In this document: positions 29,089-39,673 of the stretch, piece by piece | How the letters are laid out: the number at the start of each line of letters is the position of its first letter | Numbering within the stretch: the first letter of the stretch is position 1 | NCBI RefSeq assembly: GCF_000227135.1 | Contig: NC_018232.1 | Coordinates: forward strand, 306,216-370,215 | DNA from: Leishmania donovani | Taxonomy: Eukaryota > Euglenozoa > Kinetoplastea > Trypanosomatida > Trypanosomatidae | Direction of reading: 5' to 3' | DNA length: 64,000 nucleotides | Notes under the pieces: model-generated | Database searches by the model: none | The model's input: the letters and a program-made list of their open reading frames with translations, nothing else | Told to the model about the DNA's origin: nothing | Program-made: the position numbers and the translations under genes

Positions 29089-32000
29089 ATGACACTCCGC
29101 GGTGGAGGAGGCAGCGGCCCTGCCGCGTCTTCGCTGTCTACGATGGACTTCCCATTACACGTAGCCTCGCCGTCCCCCACCGCGTCATCCTCCTCGCCCG
29201 CCCCCACCGCAGCCGCAGCAGCCTCCACATCGCTACTGAGCTCGTCCAACGCGCTGGAGCTGATGCGCACGTATCACATGTACGTGCGGGTGCACAAGAC
29301 GCGCTGCCGGTATCTTCTTCTTCTGCTACTGATGCTCCTCTACTACTTCCAGTGCACCTTGTGCGGGCGGCACGACATTCTCATGAACGCTGCCGGCGAG
29401 GGGTCGTACAGGGGTCTGAGCGGCGGTGTTGCAGGTAGCAGTGCTGTGGGAGGCGCCGGCCTCGCTGGTACCGGAGCCGGAGGCCCTTCAAAGGACGGCG
29501 GCCTACGCCTCGGTCTAGCCGCTCCAGACACGGAGGCTGCGGGCGATGACGGCGGTCTGGCGGGCAGCTCCGAAGGCAGGCGTCGCCGTTACGCGCGGCC
29601 GCCGCTTATCGCGCGTGCGCTGGGCGGCATAGGGGCGACGGTGGGCCGAATGGACCTGTGCGAAATAGAGTGGTGGCCCCCGTCCAACCGGACACCAGAC
29701 GCGACCGACGCACACTATGAGCAAGGGCTGAACGTGGCTACCCCCAACGCGGCCTCTCTTTCGCTGGCTCGCAGTGAACCGCCATGGTCAGCCAATACAC
29801 AGCGTGGGCTCGTCGCGGCCATCGCCCGCAGCGCAACGCGACTATCAGGTCTTCTGTTTGGCCAGGACCCCCCACCGTACGAGCGGGCGCTGAGAGCCTT
29901 CTTCCGCACGCGGCAGGCGACGTCGGGCGGGTCGTGCAACCGCTGTCAGGCCCGCGCCATCGACAAAGGCGTCCAGAAAGAGCTGATCAACTACAACGCC
30001 TTCGCGCGAGACTTTAAGCTCCGCGTCCCGCTGCTGCTCTATTACAACCGCATGCCCGTCTACGCCATGATGCAGCACCTGCGGCTCATGCGGGCTCGAA
30101 GCTACCAGTTGCTGGATTACATGAGTCGCGGCCACGCCTCGCAGAGCCGGCCGGAAACAGCGGCGGGCGACGGCGCCGACAGCCCAGACTTGCACGCGCG
30201 GCAGCTGCGCTTTGAGCTGGCACGGCTGTCGCTGGTCTTTTATCTGCAGCGCCTCCACCTGCGCGCGCTGCGGCACGCGGACGCCATGCGGCTGGAGACG
30301 TTCCACTTCCTCCGCTATCTTAGCTCCACCATCCCCGTCCTGCGCAGCGTCTGGGTGGGGCAGGATCACTGCAGCTGGCCAGGCGTCTCGTGCGTCGTCG
30401 TCCGCGTTCCGCTGAACTCGCTGATCGACAGCGAGCACCCTGCTGTGCAGGCGTTCGTGGAGGACATCTTCTCTGTCTGCCGCGGCCCGCGGTGCCGACA
30501 GCGGCGCTGCGCCGCGCCGTCCTGCTCGGCCTACACACGCCATCTGACGCGCCGCCTGTTCACCTCGGCGGCGCCGGCGTACTGGCTCAAGTGGGACCGC
30601 ACGGACGACACGGCAGCGATGGACGAGATGATCTGGGAGAAGGCCCCCACCTCATCACGCGGTGCTGCCGGCGTCAATGGGATGGCGGCAGCACCACCGC
30701 CATCTCCCTCGGCCGCCTCCACCGGCACTGACGGAGACGCAGGGCGCAGCGGAAGCACAAAGGCAGCATCCGCAAGCTCCGCGGCGGCGGCAGCAGCCCG
30801 CTCGAGCCGCGGCACCCCTGCGAGATCGAAACGGTCGGTGTGGACGGAGCAGATGTTCGCGTACGAGCACCCGCACCTGGTCCTGACGGAACCAACCTTG
30901 CTCGTCGACATCGACGTGCAGAACATCATCCAGGAGATGGTCGAGCCCGTCGTCGCAAGTGCCCCTTGCAACGGCGGCGACAACGAATGGGCGCCGTCAT
31001 CACCGTCGCCATCAGCGACTCTCTCAGGCCCCCCGTCAGACTTCGCCACGCCGGAGTACGCCGAGGACGTCGAGCGGCCACTCACTGGTGATCTCTTCAG
31101 TATGCAGCGCCGCCTTCTCCGGACGATTGCCGAGGCCGCGCCGCGGGGGCTGCAGTACGGCAAGCAGCGCAACGACAGCTCCACCGTGACGATCCCGTAC
31201 ACCTTTGTCAAGCTGAACTTGGTGAACATGGGGCTGCGTGGGTACTTGCCGGACTTCTACGACATCGCGTCCGCGTATGATGAGCAGCGAGACGCTGTCG
31301 CTGCTCATGGAAAGCGCGAGGGCACCAACAAAGGCAGCGGTGGTGCCAGCGGCACCCAGTCGGGCTTCGTCGATGCTTGCGAGGCGGCGAACCTTCCGTC
31401 CGCAACAGCAGCCGCGACCCGGCAATGCAGCAGCAAGTCAGCGCCGGAAGCCAGCGTGCTCACCCCTCGCTCTGACCTGTACTGGGGCCGTCGCTCTCGC
31501 ATGCGCATGTTGGAACCACGCAACTTGTCCTCTGCCTCCCTCGCAATGGCCTCGGCGCGGCGGCCTCTAGCGTCTGTGGCGGCGATCGGAAGCGAGCTGC
31601 AGTGGGTGCTGCGTCGGCTGGAGAAGATCGGCCAGCGCAACCACCACGAAGACCTTGCCGCCTACTTCTCCGAGGTGGCCTCGCTGGCCCGCTTTCAAAA
31701 TGAGCAGTGGAGCCCCTACCGGTGGCCGGAGACGATGATCGCCGCCATGAGCGACGTGTCGCAGTCCGCCACGCGGCGGCTCTACAGCATCCTCGAGGAC
31801 AGCGCCTTCTCCCCAAGCTTTACCGACCCGGTGCAGAGCATCGATCACAGCGTGAACGCCTTCGGGGAGCTGAACCCGCGTCTGATCGGCCTTCTGTCAC
31901 TCGACGTCTCGGCAAACCCGTTGCTGACGCATCTGTTTCCACGAACGTGGTTGTCTATCCCGCATCTGCAGTCAGTGCGGACGACCGGCACTTCCATCCT

Positions 32001-32397
32001 GACACCGCCGCTGCGGCTGCGGCCACGCCTCTACAACCACGCCGCCTACTGCCCTGCGTCGTCTATGCGCTTCGGCAGTGGTATGAAGGCGGACGCCGAC
32101 GAGGCAATGGGCGAACGACGCCGCAGGGATACGGAGGTGACAGCAGCGACGGAGACGGCACTTGACAAGGTCGAGGTATCCTCTGCTACGGGGAGCAGCC
32201 TTCATGACAAGGACTTCATTGGTGCTGTGCTCATGCCGCCCTTCTCCAAAATCGACACTGTGTTCTCTGCCAGCAGCCCGTCGGAAACTATCTTCCAGCA
32301 TCAGGACCCCCTCACCGGCCGGCGTCTCCTCAACTATCCAGCCTCCCTCCATGACGGCTTTGTGCAGGGCATCAAACGCCTCCTCTCACTGCAGTAG
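29089..32397 (+). CDS. Large type II membrane protein with PSA-type LRR cap and LRR-like segments, 1,102 aa
   Basis: A Ser/Ala-rich N-terminus is followed by one strong hydrophobic segment at about residues 71-91 (YLLLLLLMLLYYFQC), so most of the protein should be lumenal or extracellular. Near residues 400-435 a helix and cap motif appear (FHFLRYLSSTIPVLRSVW, then VGQDHCSWPGVSC) that closely resembles the N-terminal module of PSA/gp46 proteins. LRR-like strands occur at about 706-727 (KLNLVNMGLRGYLPDFYD) and 933-975 (LLSLDVSANPLLTHLFP, then IPHLQSVRTTGTSI). They are spaced by charged and disordered insertions instead of forming a compact array. A Cys cluster follows the cap (CRGPRCRQRRCAAPSC). 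It sits directly after the short PSA-like gene. Function is unknown. The start is the ATG at 29089; an in-frame ATG at 29142 is the alternative. Confidence 0.82.
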   Translation: MTLRGGGGSGPAASSLSTMDFPLHVASPSPTASSSSPAPTAAAAASTSLLSSSNALELMRTYHMYVRVHKTRCRYLLLLLLMLLYYFQCTLCGRHDILMNAAGEGSYRGLSGGVAGSSAVGGAGLAGTGAGGPSKDGGLRLGLAAPDTEAAGDDGGLAGSSEGRRRRYARPPLIARALGGIGATVGRMDLCEIEWWPPSNRTPDATDAHYEQGLNVATPNAASLSLARSEPPWSANTQRGLVAAIARSATRLSGLLFGQDPPPYERALRAFFRTRQATSGGSCNRCQARAIDKGVQKELINYNAFARDFKLRVPLLLYYNRMPVYAMMQHLRLMRARSYQLLDYMSRGHASQSRPETAAGDGADSPDLHARQLRFELARLSLVFYLQRLHLRALRHADAMRLETFHFLRYLSSTIPVLRSVWVGQDHCSWPGVSCVVVRVPLNSLIDSEHPAVQAFVEDIFSVCRGPRCRQRRCAAPSCSAYTRHLTRRLFTSAAPAYWLKWDRTDDTAAMDEMIWEKAPTSSRGAAGVNGMAAAPPPSPSAASTGTDGDAGRSGSTKAASASSAAAAAARSSRGTPARSKRSVWTEQMFAYEHPHLVLTEPTLLVDIDVQNIIQEMVEPVVASAPCNGGDNEWAPSSPSPSATLSGPPSDFATPEYAEDVERPLTGDLFSMQRRLLRTIAEAAPRGLQYGKQRNDSSTVTIPYTFVKLNLVNMGLRGYLPDFYDIASAYDEQRDAVAAHGKREGTNKGSGGASGTQSGFVDACEAANLPSATAAATRQCSSKSAPEASVLTPRSDLYWGRRSRMRMLEPRNLSSASLAMASARRPLASVAAIGSELQWVLRRLEKIGQRNHHEDLAAYFSEVASLARFQNEQWSPYRWPETMIAAMSDVSQSATRRLYSILEDSAFSPSFTDPVQSIDHSVNAFGELNPRLIGLLSLDVSANPLLTHLFPRTWLSIPHLQSVRTTGTSILTPPLRLRPRLYNHAAYCPASSMRFGSGMKADADEAMGERRRRDTEVTAATETALDKVEVSSATGSSLHDKDFIGAVLMPPFSKIDTVFSASSPSETIFQHQDPLTGRRLLNYPASLHDGFVQGIKRLLSLQ

Positions 32398-32902
32398 CTA
32401 GTCAGCTCCCTGCCTCCCTCCCTCCCTCACCCATCCATCCCACCCCATGTTACTACGAGTTAAGGCCCGCCTCGTGCGCAGAGAAGCGCCCGTGAGACAG
32501 ACGCGCGTGGATGAGTGTGAGCCTCCGCGTGTGTGTGTGTGTGTGTGTGTGTTCCTTGTTGTTTCCGGTCGCACCCTTCAACATGGCGTGCCAATCTCAC
32601 CACCACCACCACTACCAGCGCTCCCCTCCCTTTCGCCGTCCTGCGCCGCATCCCTCCTCGATATGCGGCACCTCTCATCCACGCTACTCGTGATGCAACC
32701 AACCCACACATCCATTACCTCACGTCCATCCTCTCTCCGCTCTCTCTCCTTCCCCCACCCTCCCGCCCCAGCGTCAAGGCCTGACTGCGCTGCCGCTCAT
32801 CTCTCGAGTGCACATCATCTGACACACCCACCGGCCCGCACCCACACACGGCAGCACCAAAGATCACCATCCGTGTCGTTGCGTGCGTGCCAATCAAGAA
32901 GG
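32398..32902. other. Intergenic region with (GT)n and pyrimidine tracts
   Basis: No gene seen. It carries a (CCCT)n tract near 32408-32430, a (GT)n run at about 32529-32552, and a long pyrimidine-rich stretch at 32725-32765 that fits a trans-splicing signal for the paraflagellar-rod-family gene. Confidence 0.6.
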
Positions 32903-35900
32903 ATGCTGCTGTCCTCCCCCGCGGCGGCAGCGCCGAACGCCAGTGGCGGCGGCAGTGGTGGTGCAGCCGCTGGCGACGAGGTTGTCTCGCCCACCCTGGA
33001 AACATCGACGGCGCTTTCCACAGCGCATGCGCAGCTCGTGCTTTTAGAATATGCGATTCGTGCTGCTGCCGCCAGCGCTGTCCCCAGTGATGCCTCTGCC
33101 CAGTCACATCGAAAGGCATCCGAAGCGACGCGCACAATGAGCGCGACCGTGGGCTCGCAAAACTCCCTGCTCCCCGGGCCTGTACCGGCTGAGTCCGGCT
33201 CTCCGACGAGCATCATGGCGGCGACGCGGCTGTCCAGTGTGACGGCAACAGCGCCGTCAGGTGCCAGCGAACGGCTCAGCGCGCTGCACGACAACCTGCG
33301 GCGTGTTCGGCGCCTCATGCAGCAATACGAGGAGGCCTCGCAGCGCGTCATCAAGGTACACCTGCTTCCCTCCTCCGAGACGGGCGAGGAGACTCTCGGG
33401 TCAGTGGCCACGCCCACTGCGCATGCCGTTCAAAGGACGAAGGAGGTGACCCCGCAGCAGCCGAGCGTCTCGGTCGCCGCAGCCGCAGCAGCAGCAGACC
33501 GCCCGTTTCTTGAGCAGCACAGCTCAAACTCGGCAAACGTTGCCAGCAGCGGCAAACCAGCCGCAGAGCAGCAGAACACCCTCCCGTCCCTGCACCAGCG
33601 CCGAGCGCTTGCCAGCGACGCCGTCTTCACGCGTTTCTGCGGGTTGCGCGTCACTCCTGATCAGTTGCTCCTGCCACTTCCGCCGCCAGCGACCCCGACC
33701 GCCTCACCTGCATCGCCCGAGTTCGCGCAGCAGCGCATGTCACCGCGAGGCATCGACGACGATGCTGAGGAAAAAAAGAGCGGAAATGGGAGTGGCTTGG
33801 TGAGCCACTACTCCGAGCCCGTGAAGAAGCGTGGTAGCAACAACAAAACCAGCAGCAGCCAGATGGTGGGTAGCCGGAATGCGAAAGCCCAGCACAGCTC
33901 GGCTTCCAGCAGCCCCAGGCACTCTCCCGTGTCTCGCACGGCGCAGCAACGGAAGCGCACGAGCGCCGAGGCCGTACTGGAGGAATACGCGAAGCTCTTC
34001 TATCGCCCCTCCGCCACAGCGGCATCGCCGCCGGCGGCACCGTCAGACAACACTAAAGTCACCAAAGCGGGAAGCCTGTCCTCATCGACACCGACTGATG
34101 ACGGTGAAGTGGCGCGACCGCTACAGGAGACGCAGCAGCAGTTTGCGGCCCTGCAGCGGTGTCATCTGTTTGCCTACGAGGCACACCTGAGGTCTGCGGC
34201 TGCGCTTGCTGATAGCCAGGGCAAAGACAATGACGTCAGTACCATCACAAGAGGAATAACAGCTGTCGGGGCAGCGACAGCCGGCGCGCAAGTCGACGAT
34301 ATCAGTTGGCAGCACATACCTGTCGCCGTTCAGCACATGCAGGACAGCCTCACAGCGCTGCAGGCCCGTTTTACGCGTGACTCGCACTACGCCAGCTGCG
34401 GCGGACAACCAATCGCCCTCGTGCATCAGTTGCAAACCTGGACGCAGCCGCTGATCCAGAATTTGAACGAGCTCCTCTCGAACTCCACCTTGGAGGAAAA
34501 GGACGAGAACACGCGTGAGAAGCTGCGACGCATGAAGTTTGACGCGGAGGAGCTGCAGCAGGCGCAGGCGCAGGCAATCTCGAACGGCGATATGCAGCGC
34601 TCCGAGGAGCTCTATTACGAGCAGGCGTCGCTGGCTGAGGCGATGGCAGGGCCCTACGACGAGTTGGAGGCGATAATGCGGAAGTACGGAGAGGTGTGCG
34701 TCGACGCGCCGCTGACGCGCGTGCTGGAGCAGCGCGATCTGCTTACGACGCGGCTGACGCGCGTGATCGAGGAGCACACGAGCAAACTCTCGGAGGTCAC
34801 CCTCGATGCGGAGCGGGTGAAGGAGAAGCGGCGGGCCGTGGCGCAGGCGCGTCATCGACAGCGCAACAATATGTCGACGTACAACCACACATGGAAGAAG
34901 GCGTGGCAGACGAACAGCGACCAGCAGATGGCGTGCTACCGCGCGATGGAGCAGCTGGAGAAGCAGCTGAACGACCTGCAGCAGGCGCAAAGCTTCCTCG
35001 TAGACGACTGGATCAGCCATGTCACGCAGGAGCGCCAGAGGGAGGCGGACGCGGCATCCTTTGCGTGCTTCGCAGACGCCAGGGCAGCCGCCCTCGCCGA
35101 GACGCAGCGCAACCTACAGACAGTTGTCGATGGCGTGCGCCAGTACAGTGGGGCTGTGCAGTTTAGCTGCCGTCACGTCGAGGCCTTCGTCCGCGAGGTG
35201 CTGCGAGGTCATCTCAGCCACTCTCAGGTGGCGCTTCGCAAGGACCGACTGGAGCAGTTCAGCGCCCTCTACCTCACGCTCGGCGACCTGCGCTTCAAGA
35301 AGGCGCGCAACGCCGAGGAAATCGAAAAGAAGATTGAGTACTACACGCTGCAGCAGGAGGTTGCCATGGACGCGCTCAACCCGAAGGCGAAGGAGTTCAG
35401 CAAAACCAAGCAGCGCTATGAGGCCGCGAAGGCCGAGGTGCAGAAGCAGATCGACCAGCTCGACCAGCGCAGTCGACTACAGCTTGAACGCTTCCGGCCG
35501 ACGGAGCAGCTGCTCCGCGAGGCTGGCGTGGACTTTGTGTCCCCCGAGGAGGAGCTCGCCAGACGCACGCAGCAACGGTCGCAGAAGCTTCTCGAGTACC
35601 AGAAACTGATAGAGGATGGCATCGGCGTGCGGCCGACCTCGAGCGCCGCCTCACGCTCCCCTGCGACGCTCACCACCATGGCAGCTTCACAAGCGACGAC
35701 CTCCTCTACTCGGACTGAAGGTGCGAAGGGCCTCACCGGCACGAATGCGCCATCGCCACCGCGGCTGCAAGCTGTCGGATCGCTGCACTCCTGCCCACGG
35801 CCGCCGAGCGCGGGGGAAGCGGCCAACCCCACCGCTACTGCTTCTGGGGCCCTTTGTGGGAAGAACGGTCGTCAGTTGCCTCCACTTCGCAGAATGAACC

Positions 35901-36169
35901 ACACCTACCCGCCATCGCAGCGCACTGATCACAGCGACGGCAGCGACGAACCGACCGCGACGACAACAGAACCCTCGCCGCAAGGTGCAAATCAGACCTC
36001 TACAGCTGCCACGGTGGCTGCTGCCCCCACAGCTGCCTCCTTGTCGAGCCTACACGCGACGGAGGAGCGCATCATGCAGGGCATCTCCAAGATGGCGGTG
36101 ACCGATCGCGGCAGGGCCCACACCAGCAGCGGCGCGGCCTCCATTAGATGCAAGAGAAGCAAGCGATGA
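32903..36169 (+). CDS. Paraflagellar rod family protein with long coiled coil, 1,088 aa
   Basis: Residues about 480-905 form a continuous charged coiled coil containing the characteristic paraflagellar-rod-domain stretch: KYGEVCVDAPLTRVLEQRD, KLSEVTLDAERVKEKRRA, ARHRQRNNMSTYNHTWKKAW, ACYRAMEQLEKQLNDLQ and SFLVDDWI. The paraflagellar rod is a lattice alongside the axoneme, specific to kinetoplastids and euglenoids and needed for normal motility. This protein is longer than the major rod proteins (about 600 aa) because of Ser/Ala-rich disordered regions before (residues 1-470) and after (905-1,088) the domain, so it is more likely a minor rod component than PFR1 or PFR2. The ATG at 32903 was chosen because upstream in-frame ATGs lie in microsatellite and pyrimidine-rich 5'UTR. 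Domain membership is recognised from the motif pattern; the exact component is not identified. Confidence 0.83.
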   Translation: MLLSSPAAAAPNASGGGSGGAAAGDEVVSPTLETSTALSTAHAQLVLLEYAIRAAAASAVPSDASAQSHRKASEATRTMSATVGSQNSLLPGPVPAESGSPTSIMAATRLSSVTATAPSGASERLSALHDNLRRVRRLMQQYEEASQRVIKVHLLPSSETGEETLGSVATPTAHAVQRTKEVTPQQPSVSVAAAAAAADRPFLEQHSSNSANVASSGKPAAEQQNTLPSLHQRRALASDAVFTRFCGLRVTPDQLLLPLPPPATPTASPASPEFAQQRMSPRGIDDDAEEKKSGNGSGLVSHYSEPVKKRGSNNKTSSSQMVGSRNAKAQHSSASSSPRHSPVSRTAQQRKRTSAEAVLEEYAKLFYRPSATAASPPAAPSDNTKVTKAGSLSSSTPTDDGEVARPLQETQQQFAALQRCHLFAYEAHLRSAAALADSQGKDNDVSTITRGITAVGAATAGAQVDDISWQHIPVAVQHMQDSLTALQARFTRDSHYASCGGQPIALVHQLQTWTQPLIQNLNELLSNSTLEEKDENTREKLRRMKFDAEELQQAQAQAISNGDMQRSEELYYEQASLAEAMAGPYDELEAIMRKYGEVCVDAPLTRVLEQRDLLTTRLTRVIEEHTSKLSEVTLDAERVKEKRRAVAQARHRQRNNMSTYNHTWKKAWQTNSDQQMACYRAMEQLEKQLNDLQQAQSFLVDDWISHVTQERQREADAASFACFADARAAALAETQRNLQTVVDGVRQYSGAVQFSCRHVEAFVREVLRGHLSHSQVALRKDRLEQFSALYLTLGDLRFKKARNAEEIEKKIEYYTLQQEVAMDALNPKAKEFSKTKQRYEAAKAEVQKQIDQLDQRSRLQLERFRPTEQLLREAGVDFVSPEEELARRTQQRSQKLLEYQKLIEDGIGVRPTSSAASRSPATLTTMAASQATTSSTRTEGAKGLTGTNAPSPPRLQAVGSLHSCPRPPSAGEAANPTATASGALCGKNGRQLPPLRRMNHTYPPSQRTDHSDGSDEPTATTTEPSPQGANQTSTAATVAAAPTAASLSSLHATEERIMQGISKMAVTDRGRAHTSSGAASIRCKRSKR

Positions 36170-36691
36170 TGTGAAACAATGGAGGATGGCGGTAGCACGC
36201 CAGAGCTGCGGCTCCAGATGCCGTATCAAGGTTCGCGCCCCTCTCTCCTGCTCTCACATCCATCCCTCTGGCTGATGCGCACACACAGCGCCTTTCGTGT
36301 GTGTGTTTGATGTGGCACTCACGTTGAACCGCATCTTTTTTGGAGCTTCCCTCTGCCTTCTTCGTGTGTCACACTTCTCCTCACTGCTGCCCCCCCCCCC
36401 AACCCCTCTGTCTCCTGGATGTAGAAAGGGGTGGGGGTGGGGGGGCCGCAAAGGAACAGAAAAGTAAAGTGTATGCGAAAGGTTGTCGTGTGTGTGTGTG
36501 TGTGTGTGTGTGTGCGTCCACATACATGAGTAAGGGCACAACGCAAGGGCCACCGGACGCATCCACCCATCCTCAGATGTATGTATTACTCCCCCCCCCA
36601 CACACACACCATCACCGCTCTCCTCATCCCTCCTCCATCCTTCATGTTTGTACGTTGTGTCGATGACGATGTCAACGCGTGTCTCTGCCTG

Positions 36692-36727
<36 letters not shown>

Positions 36728-38233
36728 GGAGGGAGGGGTCGCTACGGTGCGCGGCGGCAGCGCCGTATGCACATATGTATACGTGTATATGAACACATGT
36801 ATTGCTCCTTGGTCACCTAAACCCCCCTCACCTCCCCCTTCCCCACCCCTCGCTCCTCCTTGGCTCCTCCTGATGACAGCAAGACGCAGACACGTCAGCC
36901 TCCACCCCACCTCACCCCACCCCCTTTCCCGTCTACACCTGGATTTGCGTGGCAGCATGTACATCTATATTTGATGGATGGATGGATAAGGGGGAGGGAG
37001 GAGAGAGGGGGTAGGGAAGGTTTTGTCGACAGGGTTAGATGATGATGAGGGAGGCAACAATACGAGAACGAGAGTCCATCATCGAGAGCGGTACTGCATC
37101 ACACGCACGGCAAAGGTAGACTGAGCGGTGCATGTCCATGATGGCCTGTTGCATGTAGGCGTGTAGGCGAGCACCACCTCTTTCATCGCCCTTGTCGCGG
37201 AGTGCTCTTTGTATGTGTGGCTCGCTTTTCTCCGTGTTGTTGGCGCGTGTGCCCCTCGGCATGGTCGCTCTTGTGCCAGCGTACGTGTCGGGGTGTGGTG
37301 TGTGATTGGGAGGGAGGGGGGCTGTACAAGCGCGAACAGCAGGGAAAGAGGGAGGGGAGTAGGTGGGTGGCGGTGGTGGTGGTGATGGCAACGCAGCGTT
37401 GACGGACTGGAACGTTATTTGCCTCATTCCAGCGCACGCGTCTTTCGGTCCCTCGCCGTCCACGCATACATCCCACGTCCCACACGCTCTCCTCCTGCTC
37501 TCTCTCACGTGCCAGCAGTTGCCCATTCTTGTCTGTGTGTTCTTGCGTGCTGCTCTTTCAGCGGCGAGTCTGTGGAGCGATCGCGTTGGATGAGGGTCAT
37601 GGCATTCAACCATCAGCCCTTCCACACACAAGCATATATATATATATATATATTATACGTGCACACAGATATAGAAGTATGCATCTGTGTGTACGTGTGC
37701 CCGCCGACAGTAGGGCGGCGCTGCGTGCGCTGATGGACAGGGGAGGGAGAAGGAAAGACAGATACGGACACACAGACGGCGCAGGATGGATGGAGGGGAG
37801 AGACAGTGACTTGGATCATCCCGTGTGCGTCGTCATGTGCGCGGAACCTCTTTCCCTCTGTCCCTCCACCCCCCCCCCGCGTATTGGGGCCGTACACGCA
37901 TGACCATTACCCTCCCTCCTTCCCTCATGTGGCCCCGTTCTCCTCTCTCGCACTTTCTCCCCTTGCCCCAACCCCACCAACGGCTTCCCTGCGCGCAACG
38001 CCATGCACGGCGCTGACGAAACACATGCGAAGAAGGTGTGATGACATCGTCGCTACAGCTGTGCGACGTCCACGAACAAGAGAAACCATTAGACAGTAGG
38101 TGAAGGCCTCGACCGACAGCCAAACGAAGAGAGACGCGCATACACACTCACATACACACGCGCTCTCGCAGACGCTCCGTCCCTGTGTGTCTCTGCTCTC
38201 CTCCTTCCCCCACCCCACCCCTGTTCTCGCCGC
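36170..38233. other. 2-kb intergenic region; microsatellites, no gene seen
   Basis: It contains a C-run near 36391-36400, (GT)n runs at about 36489-36514 and 36694-36723, a (TA)n run at about 37634-37652, and a pyrimidine tract at 38180-38230 directly before the E2 gene. All open frames are translated repeat or poorly coding. Confidence 0.65.
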
Positions 38234-39628
38234 ATGTCGTACGCGTCCTCCGCCATCAAGCGGCTCAGCAACGAGTACCGCCGCCTGCAGAAGCCTGAGA
38301 ACCGCGTGCGCGAGTACTACATCGCGCCACTGGAGGAAAACATTTTCGAATGGCACTTCACGCTGCGTGGCCCCGGTGGGGACGACAACTCGCTTCCGTA
38401 CAAGGACGGCATCTACCACGGCGCCCTCATCTTCTCCCGCTCCTACCCGCTGGAGCCGCCAGACATTCTCTTCTTTACCCGCAGTGGTCGCTTCGCTGTG
38501 CGTGAGAAGATCTGCTCGACTATCAGCAGCTACCACAAGGAGCTGTGGCAGCCGACGTACGACATTGCGCTGACATTGACGGCGCTGCGGCATTTTATGG
38601 CCCAGGAGGACGAGTTCGGCGTTGGCGCCTTCCCAAAAAGCATGATTGCACTCGAAACGAAGGAGGTGTGGGCCAAAGAAACGTGGTCGTTCACGTGCAG
38701 CACGTGCGGGATGGCGACGAAGGACGTGTGGGAGACGCAGATGAAAATGTACCCGGAAACCTCGCCAGAGAAAGAGGCGCAGGTGCCGAAGCTGCCACCA
38801 CCACCACCCGCAGCCCCCGCTGCCAGCGCCACGGCGAAGCCCGAGGACGCAGGAGAAAAGCAAGACGCTCCAGATACCGCGTCGTCGCCCGCCCCTCCCC
38901 CGTCCGCCTCCCCCTCTTCCACGCTGTCGCCGTCGCCCGCTGCCGCGGATGCGAGTGAGACAGCTGCCAAAGCCGCAGCCGCCCCAGACGCACCACAGAG
39001 CCACAATGCCCCCAAGGGCACGCCATCTTCACCGGCGTTCGCGTCAACGGCAGTGGGTGCGACCGCGCCCCAGTCACCTACACCAGGCGTCCATGACACA
39101 CTGCACACGCCCAGCCCAGCGGGGCACGAGCGCACAGCGAAGAGCGGCGCCTCCATAAAGGAGGAGGGGGCGATGAGCGAAGATGACGACGCGCTTTCCT
39201 GCTTCACCGACGTGAGTCCTGCTCGAGTCGTGCGAGCGCCGGTGATGGCTGTACCTCCACCACCACCACCAGCAGCGGCAGAGCCTGACCGCCTCTACGA
39301 CATGCACCTCGAGTCCCTAGTACGCGATACTCCTCGGAGTGAAGCGGGGCTCGCCGCAGCAGCAGCCGCAGACGCGACGCCACCGGTGACAAGCGCTGTG
39401 GCAGACGGCGTTGTTGCAGCTGATGTGGCAGGGGCGTCGGCTTCTCCTCTTTCAACAGCTGTTGCTGCGGTCGCGCCGCCACAATTTGCGCAGCGCGTCG
39501 TCTTTGGAGTGAACATCATGGAAGTGTCGATATCGCTACGCCTTCTCGATCGCGCCATCATCGTCAGCTTCCTCTTTGTTGTACTGATCCTGCTGCGTCG
39601 TGGCCTCTGCGGTCTGCTAATGAGCTAG
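38234..39628 (+). CDS. Ubc6/UBE2J-type tail-anchored ubiquitin-conjugating enzyme E2, 464 aa
   Basis: Residues 1-125 form a UBC fold of the non-canonical Ubc6/UBE2J class: IKRLSNEYRRLQKPEN, then FEWHFTLRGP, GIYHGALIFSRSYPLEPPDI, a TRSGRF segment in place of the usual HPN region, and the catalytic Cys94 in REKICSTISSYH. A C-x2-C pair follows near residues 155-158 (TCSTCGM). Residues about 180-420 are a Pro/Ala/Ser-rich linker, and a C-terminal hydrophobic segment (about 440-458, IIVSFLFVVLILL) is the ER tail anchor. UBE2J enzymes donate ubiquitin to ER-associated degradation ligases. The linker is longer than in most Ubc6 proteins. The start is the ATG at 38234, immediately after a pyrimidine tract, and it matches the family N-terminus. 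Confidence 0.92.
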   Translation: MSYASSAIKRLSNEYRRLQKPENRVREYYIAPLEENIFEWHFTLRGPGGDDNSLPYKDGIYHGALIFSRSYPLEPPDILFFTRSGRFAVREKICSTISSYHKELWQPTYDIALTLTALRHFMAQEDEFGVGAFPKSMIALETKEVWAKETWSFTCSTCGMATKDVWETQMKMYPETSPEKEAQVPKLPPPPPAAPAASATAKPEDAGEKQDAPDTASSPAPPPSASPSSTLSPSPAAADASETAAKAAAAPDAPQSHNAPKGTPSSPAFASTAVGATAPQSPTPGVHDTLHTPSPAGHERTAKSGASIKEEGAMSEDDDALSCFTDVSPARVVRAPVMAVPPPPPPAAAEPDRLYDMHLESLVRDTPRSEAGLAAAAAADATPPVTSAVADGVVAADVAGASASPLSTAVAAVAPPQFAQRVVFGVNIMEVSISLRLLDRAIIVSFLFVVLILLRRGLCGLLMS

Positions 39629-39640
39629 CATGGTGGAGGC

Positions 39641-39673
<33 letters not shown>

